From an uncultured Muribaculaceae bacterium (GTDB lineage Bacteria > Bacteroidota > Bacteroidia > Bacteroidales > Muribaculaceae), in assembly GCA_904502025.1 (NCBI GenBank), contig CAJGDJ010000004.1, forward strand, positions 16,099-80,098: a stretch of 64,000 bases of DNA, given 5' to 3'. The notes under the pieces are model-generated. The model had not been told where the DNA came from. It did no database searches and saw nothing but the letters and a program-made list of their open reading frames with translations. This document shows positions 8,331 to 16,008 of the stretch, piece by piece. Position 1 is the first letter of the stretch. Each line of letters opens with the position of its first letter. A program made the position numbers and the translations under genes.

Positions 8331-8917
8331 TGAAGAGCCTTGCTAATTTAGATAAATACCAAATAATGTTGGCAAGTGCGTCGCCTCGACGTAGAGAGTT
8401 GTTGCGACAATTAAATGTGAAGTTTCAACTTGCATCATCGTTTGATGTTGAAGAATCTTATCCGGAAACAATTCCTGTGTCTGAGATTGCCTCATATTTG
8501 TCGGTAATAAAAGCTGATGCCTATAGCACATTAATAGAATCAAATCAGTTGATTATTACGGCCGATACAGTTGTTGTTAATGACGGAATGGTGTTGGGCA
8601 AGCCATCAACGCAATCAGAAGCAAAGGATATGTTGATGAAATTATCGGGGCATGCTCATGAAGTTATAACAGGAGTAACAATCACTACAGCTGAGAAAAG
8701 GGTTACATTCTCAGTAACTACAGAGGTTGTGTTTGCAGAGCTTTCTGAACAAGAAATTGAGGATTATATAAAAGAGTATAATCCATTGGATAAAGCCGGG
8801 GCATACGGCATTCAAGAATGGATTGGTTGTATTGGTGTTAAAAATATAAATGGAAGTTTCTATAATGTAATGGGGTTGCCATTACATAGATTATATAATG
8901 AATTGAAGCAGTTTTGA
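8330..8917 (+). CDS. maf: Maf family nucleoside triphosphate pyrophosphatase
   Basis: The ATG at 8330 overlaps the kdsC-like TAA by one base, a typical coupled start, giving about 195 residues. Family hallmarks are IMLASASPRRRELLRQL near the N-terminus, ITADTVVVNDGMVLGKP in the middle and DKAGAYGIQ near the C-terminus. Maf proteins hydrolyse non-canonical nucleotides (dTTP/UTP or m7GTP subgroups) and were first described as septum-formation inhibitors. Last gene of the operon that begins with the HU/SPOR gene; it converges on the ATP-grasp-like gene with only three bases between stops. Confidence 0.93.
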   Translation: MKSLANLDKYQIMLASASPRRRELLRQLNVKFQLASSFDVEESYPETIPVSEIASYLSVIKADAYSTLIESNQLIITADTVVVNDGMVLGKPSTQSEAKDMLMKLSGHAHEVITGVTITTAEKRVTFSVTTEVVFAELSEQEIEDYIKEYNPLDKAGAYGIQEWIGCIGVKNINGSFYNVMGLPLHRLYNELKQF

Positions 8918-8920
8918 CTA

Positions 8921-10078
8921 TCAATTACTATAATCGTTACTAACTTCAATATATATCTTAAAATGATTATCGGGAGGAATCAAAGAGATTGTTCCCGATT
9001 TTAGTTTTTTGTCTAAAATTAATGCCTCCTTAGTTGTCGTTTTTGTATGGCTTGACAGTGGTGAGTATTCGACTTTCATAACTCCATGACTCCCTTGTGC
9101 TAAGTGGTTATTGCTCCAAAGCATAGCAACAATACCCATTGTCATTCTTAAGTTTAGCTCAATACATGGTGCAATTAGATATTCGCCGTTATGATTATAT
9201 ATCATCATATCAACTCCCAGGTATCCACTATAATGAGGTGCGATAATTGATGTGAGAATTTTGCTTAATTCGTAGGTAAGTTGATTGAGGGTATCGGGAT
9301 TAATGTATTTAGTTATTGTTTTAGATATAAATTCTTGTGAGCCAATGATGTTGCCACTATAAGCTCCTGCATCGGAATTAAAAAATGAGGATAATCCTTG
9401 GTATTTTACTTGTTTGCCATTGCTATAAAATAAAACGGCAAAATCATGAACTTTATTAAGTGCTTTTTCGCACATAACAGCCCCTTGTCGATTGATGATG
9501 CCTTTAGCTCTGCGAATGAGCTCGTTTTTGGTTAATTTCGATGAATTTACAATGCCTCTGCCGCTACTCGACCAAGGCGATTTTAGAAATATAGTTTGGT
9601 GTTTATGAAGATAATCAGCAACCATCTCTTCGTTAGTCGCTTCAATTGGGTTAGTTGAGTGGGGTAGGGCTAAAAGTTCATTGATTTGAGTATTTATTTC
9701 GATAGATATGCGTCTATGACTTAGCTCTCTAATCTTATTGAGTTGGTCGTTATTTGGTAATATATTTTGATTAATGCCAAAATCAAGAAATTGTTTACGG
9801 GCATTATATGACCACCCCCAAGGAGTACAAAGTGAAATTTCAGAGATAGAATTAAGTGTAGAAATTGACCCTCCGACATTAAACAGTTTTTTTTGTTGAT
9901 CTAACCAATTGAGTTGATTTGAATTGGCAATTATTTGATCCTCGTTTTTACAGAACCAAATAGGAAGCAAAGCCCCGGCGTTATGTAGAAGTTGAGCGTT
10001 AGGCGGTGCTGTATATTGAGCTTTGTCTAAAGCTAAAGCCAAATCGTTTTCGGGATTGAAAAGATATAAACGGGGCAT
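8921..10078 (-). CDS. Uncharacterised ATP-grasp-like protein
   Basis: I do not recognise a named function. The ATG at 10078 gives 385 residues (a GTG at 10096 is possible). The N-terminus carries LYLFNPENDLALAL. The middle and end look like an ATP-grasp enzyme: a lysine and glycine/serine-rich loop (K166 then SPWSSSGRG), GYLGVDMM with acidic D290, and a metal-binding ExNxR-type motif IELNLRMTMG (E307, N309, R311). ATP-grasp enzymes ligate a carboxylate to an amine or thiol through an acyl phosphate. The gene lies 25 bases after manA on the same strand, so it is probably co-expressed with it. Substrate unknown. Confidence 0.7.
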   Translation of the reverse strand: MPRLYLFNPENDLALALDKAQYTAPPNAQLLHNAGALLPIWFCKNEDQIIANSNQLNWLDQQKKLFNVGGSISTLNSISEISLCTPWGWSYNARKQFLDFGINQNILPNNDQLNKIRELSHRRISIEINTQINELLALPHSTNPIEATNEEMVADYLHKHQTIFLKSPWSSSGRGIVNSSKLTKNELIRRAKGIINRQGAVMCEKALNKVHDFAVLFYSNGKQVKYQGLSSFFNSDAGAYSGNIIGSQEFISKTITKYINPDTLNQLTYELSKILTSIIAPHYSGYLGVDMMIYNHNGEYLIAPCIELNLRMTMGIVAMLWSNNHLAQGSHGVMKVEYSPLSSHTKTTTKEALILDKKLKSGTISLIPPDNHFKIYIEVSNDYSN

Positions 10079-10103
10079 TGTAAGGTTTGTGGGCACAATG
10101 TCG

Positions 10104-11090
10104 TTATGGAATGTATGTCGAAATAACTTCGATCCCTTTATTAGATGAAGTTGCTACGTCAATCCATTCGGTTGAGGCTGGAATAAGTAATACATCACCT
10201 TGTTTTAAGATGGCTTTGTTGCCTTTGTCGTCGGTTAAATTGCCTTTGCCTGATGTGACAACTATAATGCGAAAAGAGTCTTTATTAGCAATTTCAATTC
10301 GACATGAATTATTTACTTTTAGAAGTGTTGTGGCAAAATAATCGCAACGATTAATTTCTACTTCGCAATTGAGTTGAGGTTCGGTGTGAATGCAATATTC
10401 ATCATGAACTTGGTAGTCGATAGTCTCAAGAGCAAGTTCTGTATGGAGTTCGCGTTTTTTGCCATTAAAGTCAGTGCGATTATAGTCATAAACACGATAG
10501 GTGATATCGGAAGATTGTTGTATCTCAAGAAGTAGATTTCCTGCACCAATACTATGAACTCGTCCTGCTGGGAGGTAGAAAATATCTCCTCGTTTTGGCG
10601 AAAAACAGGCAAGTACATCAGTTAATGTATTGTTTTCAATGTGACTTTTAAACTCATTTAGAGTTGTTGGGGTTTTGAATCCAGAATATATGATTGAGCT
10701 ATCTTGAGATTCAAGCATATACCACAATTCGGTTTTTCCACTACAATTGTGGCGAGGTGCTGCAATTTCATCATTAGGGTGTACTTGGATAGACAAATCT
10801 TGGGCGGCATCAATAAATTTGATGAGCAAAGGAAAGTGTACTCCATATTTTTGAAACAAACGTTTACCCATGATTAGCTCCCCTTTTTTTGATAATAATT
10901 CGCTAATCGTCATTCCTTTGAATTCTCCTTCGGCTACCTTAGTTTCAAGTCCATCTAAGCCGGAGATTTCCCATGTTTCACCAATTAAACTGTTTGATGG
11001 AGCAATGCCTTTGAATGTTGCAATGCGTGACCCTCCCCAAAGTACAGATTTGAGTATTGGCGTGAATCTTATAGGAGATATATTGCTCAT
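10104..11090 (-). CDS. manA: Mannose-6-phosphate isomerase, class I
   Basis: The start at 11090 gives 328 residues; the frame extends to 11120 but that start falls inside the promoter box. The zinc-site signature is clear in DLSIQVHPND, followed by SGKTELWYML carrying the glutamate ligand, and YLPAGRVHSIGAG supplies the next histidine. The enzyme interconverts mannose-6-P and fructose-6-P, feeding GDP-mannose synthesis or mannose catabolism in the cytoplasm. The short length is typical of the Bacteroidota/Firmicutes form. It is followed by the ATP-grasp-like gene. Promoter at 11118-11149. Confidence 0.95.
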   Translation of the reverse strand: MSNISPIRFTPILKSVLWGGSRIATFKGIAPSNSLIGETWEISGLDGLETKVAEGEFKGMTISELLSKKGELIMGKRLFQKYGVHFPLLIKFIDAAQDLSIQVHPNDEIAAPRHNCSGKTELWYMLESQDSSIIYSGFKTPTTLNEFKSHIENNTLTDVLACFSPKRGDIFYLPAGRVHSIGAGNLLLEIQQSSDITYRVYDYNRTDFNGKKRELHTELALETIDYQVHDEYCIHTEPQLNCEVEINRCDYFATTLLKVNNSCRIEIANKDSFRIIVVTSGKGNLTDDKGNKAILKQGDVLLIPASTEWIDVATSSNKGIEVISTYIP

Positions 11091-11117
11091 ACAATTATTT
11101 AGAGTAAAAAGTATTTG

Positions 11118-11149
11118 CAAAATTAATGAAAAAATCCCTTATCTGCAAA
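11118..11149 (-). promoter_or_regulatory. Promoter of manA
   Basis: On the minus strand TTTG (11146-11149) and TAATTTTG (11118-11125) are 20 bases apart, a good Bacteroidota -33/-7 pair. The -7 box is 27 bases before the manA start. Confidence 0.65.
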
Positions 11150-11192
11150 TGACCAAATGTTCAAAGTCTGCGATAAATAGATGTTTTTGCCT

Positions 11193-12128
11193 CTAAAATG
11201 CTTTTCGGTATTTGTCGTCAGATGAATCTTCAAGAATGCTCAAATATGAATTATATCTTGATTGAGAGATTTCAGCATTTTCAAGTGCTTGTAGTACCGC
11301 ACATCCAGGTTCATGGGTGTGAGTGCAGTCGCCAAATCGACAGTTTTGAGAAATCTCAAATATCTCGGGAAAAAAATGAGCAACTTCATGTCGGTCAATG
11401 TCAATGGTGCCAAACCCTTTAACCCCTGGAGTGTCTATTAGATATCCTCCATTGGGAAGTAGAAACATTTCGGAGAATGTTGTGGTGTGCATGCCTGTGT
11501 CGTGTGTAGTCGAAATTTCGGCAGTACGTAAGTTCAATTCTGGCATAATCTTATTTATGATGGTCGATTTGCCAACGCCGGAATTGCCTGATAGTAGGGT
11601 AGTCTTATTGTTAAGAAGTTGTTTGAGTTCGTCAATGCCTTCGCCTGTTTCGGCTGAAATGGTAAGCACTTTATATCCGATTGATTTATATAAATAACAC
11701 CAAGCCTCAAGGTAATCGATGTCTTCGTTCTCGTATAGTAAATCAATTTTGTTTACAACAATTATAGATGGAATGCGATATGCTTCTGCAGTCGCCAAAA
11801 AACGGTCTACAAATGTGGTCGATGTAATAGGGTGAGCAAGGGTAACAATTAGCAGGGCTTGGTCAACATTCGCCGCAATTATATGTGCCTCTTTTGATAA
11901 GTTGCTTGAGCGTCTGATTATATAGTTTTTACGAGGGTCGATTGAGGTGATAAAAGCAGTGTCGTCGGTATTTGGTAGGATTTTAACTAAATCGCCTACG
12001 GCAACCGGATTGGTGGTGCGTATTCCTTTTAGACGAAAGTTTCCTTTAATTTTGCAATTAATTTCATTGCCATCATCGGTTTTGACGACATACCAACTTC
12101 CTGTGTTTTTTATAACTAATCCGTGCAT
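11193..12128 (-). CDS. rsgA: Ribosome small subunit-dependent GTPase A
   Basis: RsgA (YjeQ) is a circularly permuted GTPase that tests late maturation of the 30S subunit. An N-terminal OB fold spans about 1-70. The G motifs occur in permuted order: NKID at 126-129, P-loop GNSGVGKS at 181-188 and DTPG at 232-235. The C-terminal zinc knuckle has C263, C268, H270 and C276. Length (311) is normal. It lies 49 bases downstream of the yjbQ-type gene on the same strand and may share its transcript or use a weak promoter of its own. Confidence 0.96.
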   Translation of the reverse strand: MHGLVIKNTGSWYVVKTDDGNEINCKIKGNFRLKGIRTTNPVAVGDLVKILPNTDDTAFITSIDPRKNYIIRRSSNLSKEAHIIAANVDQALLIVTLAHPITSTTFVDRFLATAEAYRIPSIIVVNKIDLLYENEDIDYLEAWCYLYKSIGYKVLTISAETGEGIDELKQLLNNKTTLLSGNSGVGKSTIINKIMPELNLRTAEISTTHDTGMHTTTFSEMFLLPNGGYLIDTPGVKGFGTIDIDRHEVAHFFPEIFEISQNCRFGDCTHTHEPGCAVLQALENAEISQSRYNSYLSILEDSSDDKYRKAF

Positions 12129-12177
12129 TAATATCTAATTGGTTGTTTTTATTTTGTAAAGATACAATTTTTTATTG

Positions 12178-12591
12178 TTATTCGCCGATGATGGTTGCAA
12201 CAATATTGCGTTTCCCTCCATAATTGCGAAATTCAAATAGATATATGCCTTGCCAAATACCTAAATTCAGCTTGTGATTTGATATAGGAATCGTTATAGA
12301 TGATCCAACAATGGTTGATTTGGCATGAGCCGGCATATCATCAGCCCCTTCAAGTGTGTGTTGGTAATAAGGCTCTCGTTCTTTGACGATATGGTCGAAA
12401 ATAGAGGCGAGATCGGTGCGGACATCGGGATCGGCATTCTCATTTATTGTTAATGCTGCAGATGTGTGCTTGATGAATAGATGGAGTATCCCAACTTTGG
12501 GCAATGAGGTTAATTGTTGTTCAATCTCATGGGTAATTAGGTGAGCTCCTCTATGTCGTGAAGTGAGTAATATTTCGCGTTGAATAATCAT
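12178..12591 (-). CDS. YjbQ/UPF0047 family protein
   Basis: The ATG at 12591 gives 137 residues, the family's usual size; the longer frame to 12702 adds a spurious hydrophobic leader upstream of the promoter box. The signature HTSAALTINENADPDVRTDL is present, followed by HAKSTIVGSS and LGIWQGIYLFEFR. YjbQ proteins form trimers with a metal-like His site and show weak thiamine-phosphate synthase activity in vitro; the real cellular role is not established. Probably co-transcribed with rsgA. Confidence 0.9.
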   Translation of the reverse strand: MIIQREILLTSRHRGAHLITHEIEQQLTSLPKVGILHLFIKHTSAALTINENADPDVRTDLASIFDHIVKEREPYYQHTLEGADDMPAHAKSTIVGSSITIPISNHKLNLGIWQGIYLFEFRNYGGKRNIVATIIGE

Positions 12592-12611
12592 TATTGGCTT
12601 AATTTGAAATG

Positions 12612-12619
12612 CAAATATA
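12612..12619 (-). promoter_or_regulatory. -7 promoter box of the yjbQ-type gene
   Basis: Minus-strand TATATTTG lies 20 bases before the start at 12591, which supports that start. Just upstream is a 9-bp tandem duplication, TTGTATATA twice (12639-12656). Confidence 0.55.
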
Positions 12620-12773
12620 CAAATTATTAATAATATGGTTGTATATATTGTATATATTGTTGCTACTATTGTTGAGTTATTGATTTTAGTGGATAAAATC
12701 ACTTAGTTGTATTAGTAATGAGAAAATATGAGAAAATATACACTGCAATGATTGTAATTTCGTGATTTTTTTG

Positions 12774-12781
12774 TAATTTTG
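12774..12781 (+). promoter_or_regulatory. -7 promoter box of the winged-helix gene
   Basis: TAATTTTG with a possible -33 TTG at 12752-12754 (19-base spacer). The leader to the ATG at 12833 is about 45 bases. Confidence 0.6.
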
Positions 12782-12832
12782 CACTCGAAAAAGATTTGTA
12801 TATTAATATTTTAGGTTTAACAAAACAAAAAA

Positions 12833-13042
12833 ATGAACACAGAAACTATTGGAACTTGGGCTGGTCTTATGTGGAATGCCCTTAATGAAGTTGAAACTTT
12901 AGGTTTGAAACAAGTAAAAAAAGCAACTAAATTGAAAGATAAAGAACTTTATGCAGCAATTGGTTGGTTGGCTCGCGAAGGCAAACTCAACATTGTTGAA
13001 AACGCAGAAGAAAAAGAACTTTACCTTTCTCTCGTAAAGTAA
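12833..13042 (+). CDS. Small winged helix-turn-helix protein (DUF2582 type)
   Basis: This 69-residue protein matches the small Bacteroidota winged-helix family: WAGLMWNALNEVE, then VKKATKLKDKELYAAIGWLAREGKL as helix-turn-helix, ending in an acidic wing and a short strand. It is a candidate nucleic-acid-binding factor, but no target or partner is known. It is a stand-alone gene with a good promoter and its own terminator, consistent with strong independent expression. The short length is complete: start and stop are well defined and nothing extends the frame. Confidence 0.82.
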   Translation: MNTETIGTWAGLMWNALNEVETLGLKQVKKATKLKDKELYAAIGWLAREGKLNIVENAEEKELYLSLVK

Positions 13043-13063
13043 AATAAAAAATATCTTTTAATA

Positions 13064-13097
13064 AACGGGATTGTATCAATGATGCAATCCCGTTGTA
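13064..13097 (+). terminator. Intrinsic terminator after the winged-helix gene
   Basis: ACGGGATTG (13065-13073) pairs with CAATCCCGT (13085-13093) around an 11-base loop. The following T-tract is short, so efficiency is uncertain. Confidence 0.6.
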
Positions 13098-13148
13098 GTT
13101 TATGGAGAGTTTGACCATTAGACCAGAGTTTGTGAATGAAGTTAGAGC

Positions 13149-13170
13149 TTTTGTCCGACTTTCGTCCGAC
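13149..13170. repeat. 11-bp near-perfect tandem repeat beside the tRNA terminator
   Basis: TTTTGTCCGAC (13149-13159) is followed immediately by TTTCGTCCGAC (13160-13170), differing at one base. It is more GC-rich than its surroundings and sits beyond the tRNA-Ser terminator. Function unknown. Confidence 0.6.
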
Positions 13171-13181
13171 CTAAAAATCAC

Positions 13182-13214
13182 AAAATCCCGTAAGTAATTA
13201 ACTTACAGGATTTT
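13182..13214 (-). terminator. Intrinsic terminator of tRNA-Ser
   Basis: A 14-bp stem with one G-U wobble (13182-13195 with 13201-13214, five-base loop) lies just past the tRNA 3' end. On the minus strand its arm ends in GGATTTT. Confidence 0.7.
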
Positions 13215-13224
13215 ATTTTGACAT

Positions 13225-13314
13225 TGGCGGAGAGGACGAGATTCGAACTCGTGGTAGGATTACTCCTACGACAGTTTAGCAAACTGTTGGTTTCAGCCAC
13301 TCACCCACCTCTCC
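13225..13314 (-). tRNA. tRNA-Ser (anticodon GCU)
   Basis: On the minus strand the gene begins GGAGAGG and ends CCTCTCC, G, then an encoded CCA, giving a 7-bp acceptor stem and 90 bases in all. The T-arm GAGTTCGAATCTC is intact. The anticodon loop TTTGCTAA gives GCT (13278-13280 on the plus strand), reading AGC/AGU codons. The long variable arm (GTAGGAGTAATCCTAC) is diagnostic of serine tRNA. Confidence 0.96.
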
Positions 13315-13473
13315 AAGAGGCTTTGCGTTACTGATTTTCAGAAAAGCAATGCAAAGTTAGATAAAATATTTTAATCTGCAATGTTTTTTGTGTATAAATT
13401 TTGTGTTGGATTATTAATTTTGTGAAAATTAAGATATTATAAAAGGAAATTTTTTAATTACAATTTTTGTGAT

Positions 13474-13481
13474 TAAATTTG
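13474..13481 (+). promoter_or_regulatory. -7 promoter box abutting the mltG start
   Basis: TAAATTTG ends only five bases before the ATG at 13487. If used, transcription would start at or beside the start codon, giving a leaderless mltG mRNA. Confidence 0.55.
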
Positions 13482-13486
13482 TAAAT

Positions 13487-14530
13487 ATGAAAACAAAGAA
13501 TAAAACGAAAAACAAACCAAAAAAATATATTCATATCTATTTAATAATAGGTGTTTTTGTAGGATTGATTATAGCCGGTTGTTGTGGCTTTGCTTTTTAT
13601 TCATTCACAAAATATAAAAGAGATGAATGTTGGGTAAAGATTGCAGGAGAAACTAATGTTGAGTTTAGAGATTCATTGATGAGTTCATTAGGAAGTGATT
13701 ATGGTACACGAGTGTATCGCTTATGGTATTTAATGGGAGGAAATGCATCGGTGAGTCAAGGTGCATATAGAATAAAACCGGGTATGTCGGCATTATCAGT
13801 AGCTCGTAAAATAAAAAATAATCATCAAACACCTGTTAAAGTCGTATTTAATAACGTACGAACGATGGATAAATTAGCCGAACGAGTAGTGAAAAATATG
13901 AAATTTTCTGAACATGATTTTATAAGAGCATGCGATTCTGTGCTAAAGATGGAAGGCTATAAAAAGGAGGAGTATCCTGCAATATTCTTCCCTGATAGTT
14001 ATGAGTTTTACTGGAACGCATCAGCTGAATCGGTTGTTAGAAAGTTTCTAAGTTATTATAATAAATTCTGGAATGATGAGAGGACGCAAAAAGCTAAATA
14101 TTTGGGATTGACACCGATGCAGGTGTCGGTAATTGCGTCAATTGTAGAGGAGGAGACAAATAAAGCTGATGAACGACCATTGGTAGCAAGATTGTATATG
14201 AATCGATTAGATAAAAACATGAAGTTACAAGCTGACCCAACAGTGAAGTTTGCGATAGGAGATTTTTCGCTACGGCGTATAAATCATTCTCATTTGGAAA
14301 TTAAATCGCCATATAATACATATAAGAACTATGGTTTGCCGCCGGGACCTATTCGAGTTGTATCAAAAAAAACATTGGAGTCAGTGTTAAATGCCCCCAA
14401 GCATAACTATTTGTATATGTGTGCAAAAGAAGATTTCTCTGGTTATCATAATTTTGCAGTTGATTATGCCACTCATTTGGTAAATGCTCGTAAATATCAA
14501 GCAGAATTAAATCGTAGAAAAATAAAGTAA
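13487..14530 (+). CDS. mltG: Endolytic murein transglycosylase MltG
   Basis: MltG cleaves nascent glycan strands and so sets their length. The start at 13487 (347 residues) fits the promoter box; a start at 13469 would precede it. A Lys/Asn-rich cytoplasmic tail is followed by a membrane helix at about residues 18-42, then the periplasmic YceG-like fold. The catalytic region shows VIASIVEEETN (active-site glutamate), ERPLVARLYMNRL, LQADPTVKFA and the family's YNTYKNYGLPPGPI. Length is normal. It is followed 15 bases later by the DUF2007 gene. Confidence 0.95.
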   Translation: MKTKNKTKNKPKKYIHIYLIIGVFVGLIIAGCCGFAFYSFTKYKRDECWVKIAGETNVEFRDSLMSSLGSDYGTRVYRLWYLMGGNASVSQGAYRIKPGMSALSVARKIKNNHQTPVKVVFNNVRTMDKLAERVVKNMKFSEHDFIRACDSVLKMEGYKKEEYPAIFFPDSYEFYWNASAESVVRKFLSYYNKFWNDERTQKAKYLGLTPMQVSVIASIVEEETNKADERPLVARLYMNRLDKNMKLQADPTVKFAIGDFSLRRINHSHLEIKSPYNTYKNYGLPPGPIRVVSKKTLESVLNAPKHNYLYMCAKEDFSGYHNFAVDYATHLVNARKYQAELNRRKIK

Positions 14531-14545
14531 TAAATAGAGTGCAAT

Positions 14546-14764
14546 ATGAATGAAAATTGGGTTATTATTCGTGAATATGCGACAGACTTTGAAGCTCATG
14601 TTGCAAAAGGAGTCCTTGAAAGTAATGGCGTAATTTGTGTGATTAACAATGAAATTATGTCAAGTGTGTATCCAATGGCTTTTTCGTCATTGGGTTTTGT
14701 GAAATTGCTTGTTAGACAAGAAGATGAAACTCTGGCAAATGAAATGTTAGCCGAGGTTGATTAA
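14546..14764 (+). CDS. DUF2007 putative signal-transducing protein
   Basis: This 72-residue protein begins WVIIREYATDFEAHVAKGVLESNGV, typical of the DUF2007 fold, and ends with VRQEDETLANEMLAE. These small alpha/beta proteins are annotated as possible signal transducers without experimental proof. It lies 15 bases after mltG and is probably co-transcribed. Its stop overlaps the stop of the convergent permease gene inside TTAA. Confidence 0.85.
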   Translation: MNENWVIIREYATDFEAHVAKGVLESNGVICVINNEIMSSVYPMAFSSLGFVKLLVRQEDETLANEMLAEVD

Positions 14765-15879
14765 ATGTCAATTGGAGTATCGCATGGTGGTTTGTTATTG
14801 TTTTGTGAGAAATTAGTGTTTTCTCCTAAAACATATCGATTATAGTATGACAGTAATAGAGTTGTCAAAGGTAGTGCGATTATAAGTCCGATAAATCCTA
14901 ATAAAGCTCCCCAAATTGAGAGTGAAAGCAATATGATAGCCGGATTAAGCCCCATTGTTTTACCCATAATTTTAGGTACAATAAACATGTCTTGAATTAC
15001 TTGTACAACGCAATAAACAGCCATACATTCGCCCCAAATTGTCCAAAAATTGCAACCGCTGTCAACTGAATACACAAGGCAAAGTAATGTAGCGGGTAGA
15101 AATGATATAAGCTGTAAATATGGAACCATATTAAGTAAGCCAATAAACATTCCTAATACAACGGCCAATGGTAGTCCAATAATTATGAATCCAATACTAA
15201 AAAGTACACCTACTGAAAATGCTACAAGAGATTGACCTCTAAAATATAAGTTCATGCTTGTTTTTACATCATGTCCAATGCTGAAAACTATGCGACGATA
15301 ACGAGGAGGAACCATTCGTTTTAACCCTCGCATTAGTTTTTCATAATCAAGCATTATGAATATGATGTAAAGAATGACTATAAACCAACCAATTATTCCC
15401 ATAATCAAATCAATTCCACTCGATAGGAATGAAGATGCTATATTATAGATATTTTCAATGTTTTGTTGGGTTATTAATGTTGACAACTTGTTAAAATCAA
15501 TGAGTTCTCGTAAATAAATATGAACACTTTCGGGTAGGTATTGAATGTTTGCATTTGCGGTTGCGTATTGTTTGAACATAGCGGCCATTTGTTGCGATTC
15601 TGCAATAATTGTAGGAATGAAAATAAATCCTAAAACTACGAAAATACATAGTGACTCAATTAGAGTGAGAGCAACAGCAGGAAAACGTCGTTTTATTTTG
15701 AATATCTTGCAGTTAAATTGAACAAGAGGTTCTAACAAGTATGCAACCAAGCAGGCTATGCAAAATGGGAGCAATACACTCGTAAGATAGTTAATGAGCC
15801 ATAATCCTGTTCCGATTAAAAAGATAGTTATGATGATGCGAATAACTCGATCAAAGGTATATGGTTTAGAGTTTGGCAT
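14761..15879 (-). CDS. AI-2E/PerM family transporter
   Basis: The 372-residue inner-membrane protein has about eight hydrophobic segments and the PerM-like features LPFCIACLVAYLLEPLVQ near the N-terminus and GNxxxP-like GLNPAIILLSLSIWGALLGF near the C-terminus. Family members have been described as AI-2 exporters or Na+/H+ antiporters, so the substrate cannot be named. It is convergent with mltG-DUF2007 and divergent from the MFS gene. Nothing nearby ties it to quorum sensing. Confidence 0.88.
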   Translation of the reverse strand: MPNSKPYTFDRVIRIIITIFLIGTGLWLINYLTSVLLPFCIACLVAYLLEPLVQFNCKIFKIKRRFPAVALTLIESLCIFVVLGFIFIPTIIAESQQMAAMFKQYATANANIQYLPESVHIYLRELIDFNKLSTLITQQNIENIYNIASSFLSSGIDLIMGIIGWFIVILYIIFIMLDYEKLMRGLKRMVPPRYRRIVFSIGHDVKTSMNLYFRGQSLVAFSVGVLFSIGFIIIGLPLAVVLGMFIGLLNMVPYLQLISFLPATLLCLVYSVDSGCNFWTIWGECMAVYCVVQVIQDMFIVPKIMGKTMGLNPAIILLSLSIWGALLGFIGLIIALPLTTLLLSYYNRYVLGENTNFSQNNNKPPCDTPIDI

Positions 15880-15963
15880 AATTGCAATGTAGATTTATGT
15901 TTCAAAAACTTAATTCATTTTGCGAATATAGCAAATTAATTTTTAATCAACGATGGATTTGTG

Positions 15964-15971
15964 TAACTTTG
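15964..15971 (+). promoter_or_regulatory. -7 promoter box of the MFS gene
   Basis: TAACTTTG lies 37 bases before the ATG at 16009. No clear -33 TTG. Confidence 0.55.
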
Positions 15972-16008
15972 TGGCAAAATAAATAATAAATCAATCATAT
16001 TATAGAAA

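Noticed and set aside
12592..12702. Longer N-terminus for the yjbQ-type gene
   Set aside because: The added residues are hydrophobic, contain the promoter box and exceed the normal family length.
13225..13314. Integrated mobile element at tRNA-Ser
   Set aside because: No integrase, transposase or long direct repeat of the tRNA 3' end was found in the window; only a short GTCCGAC repeat remains.
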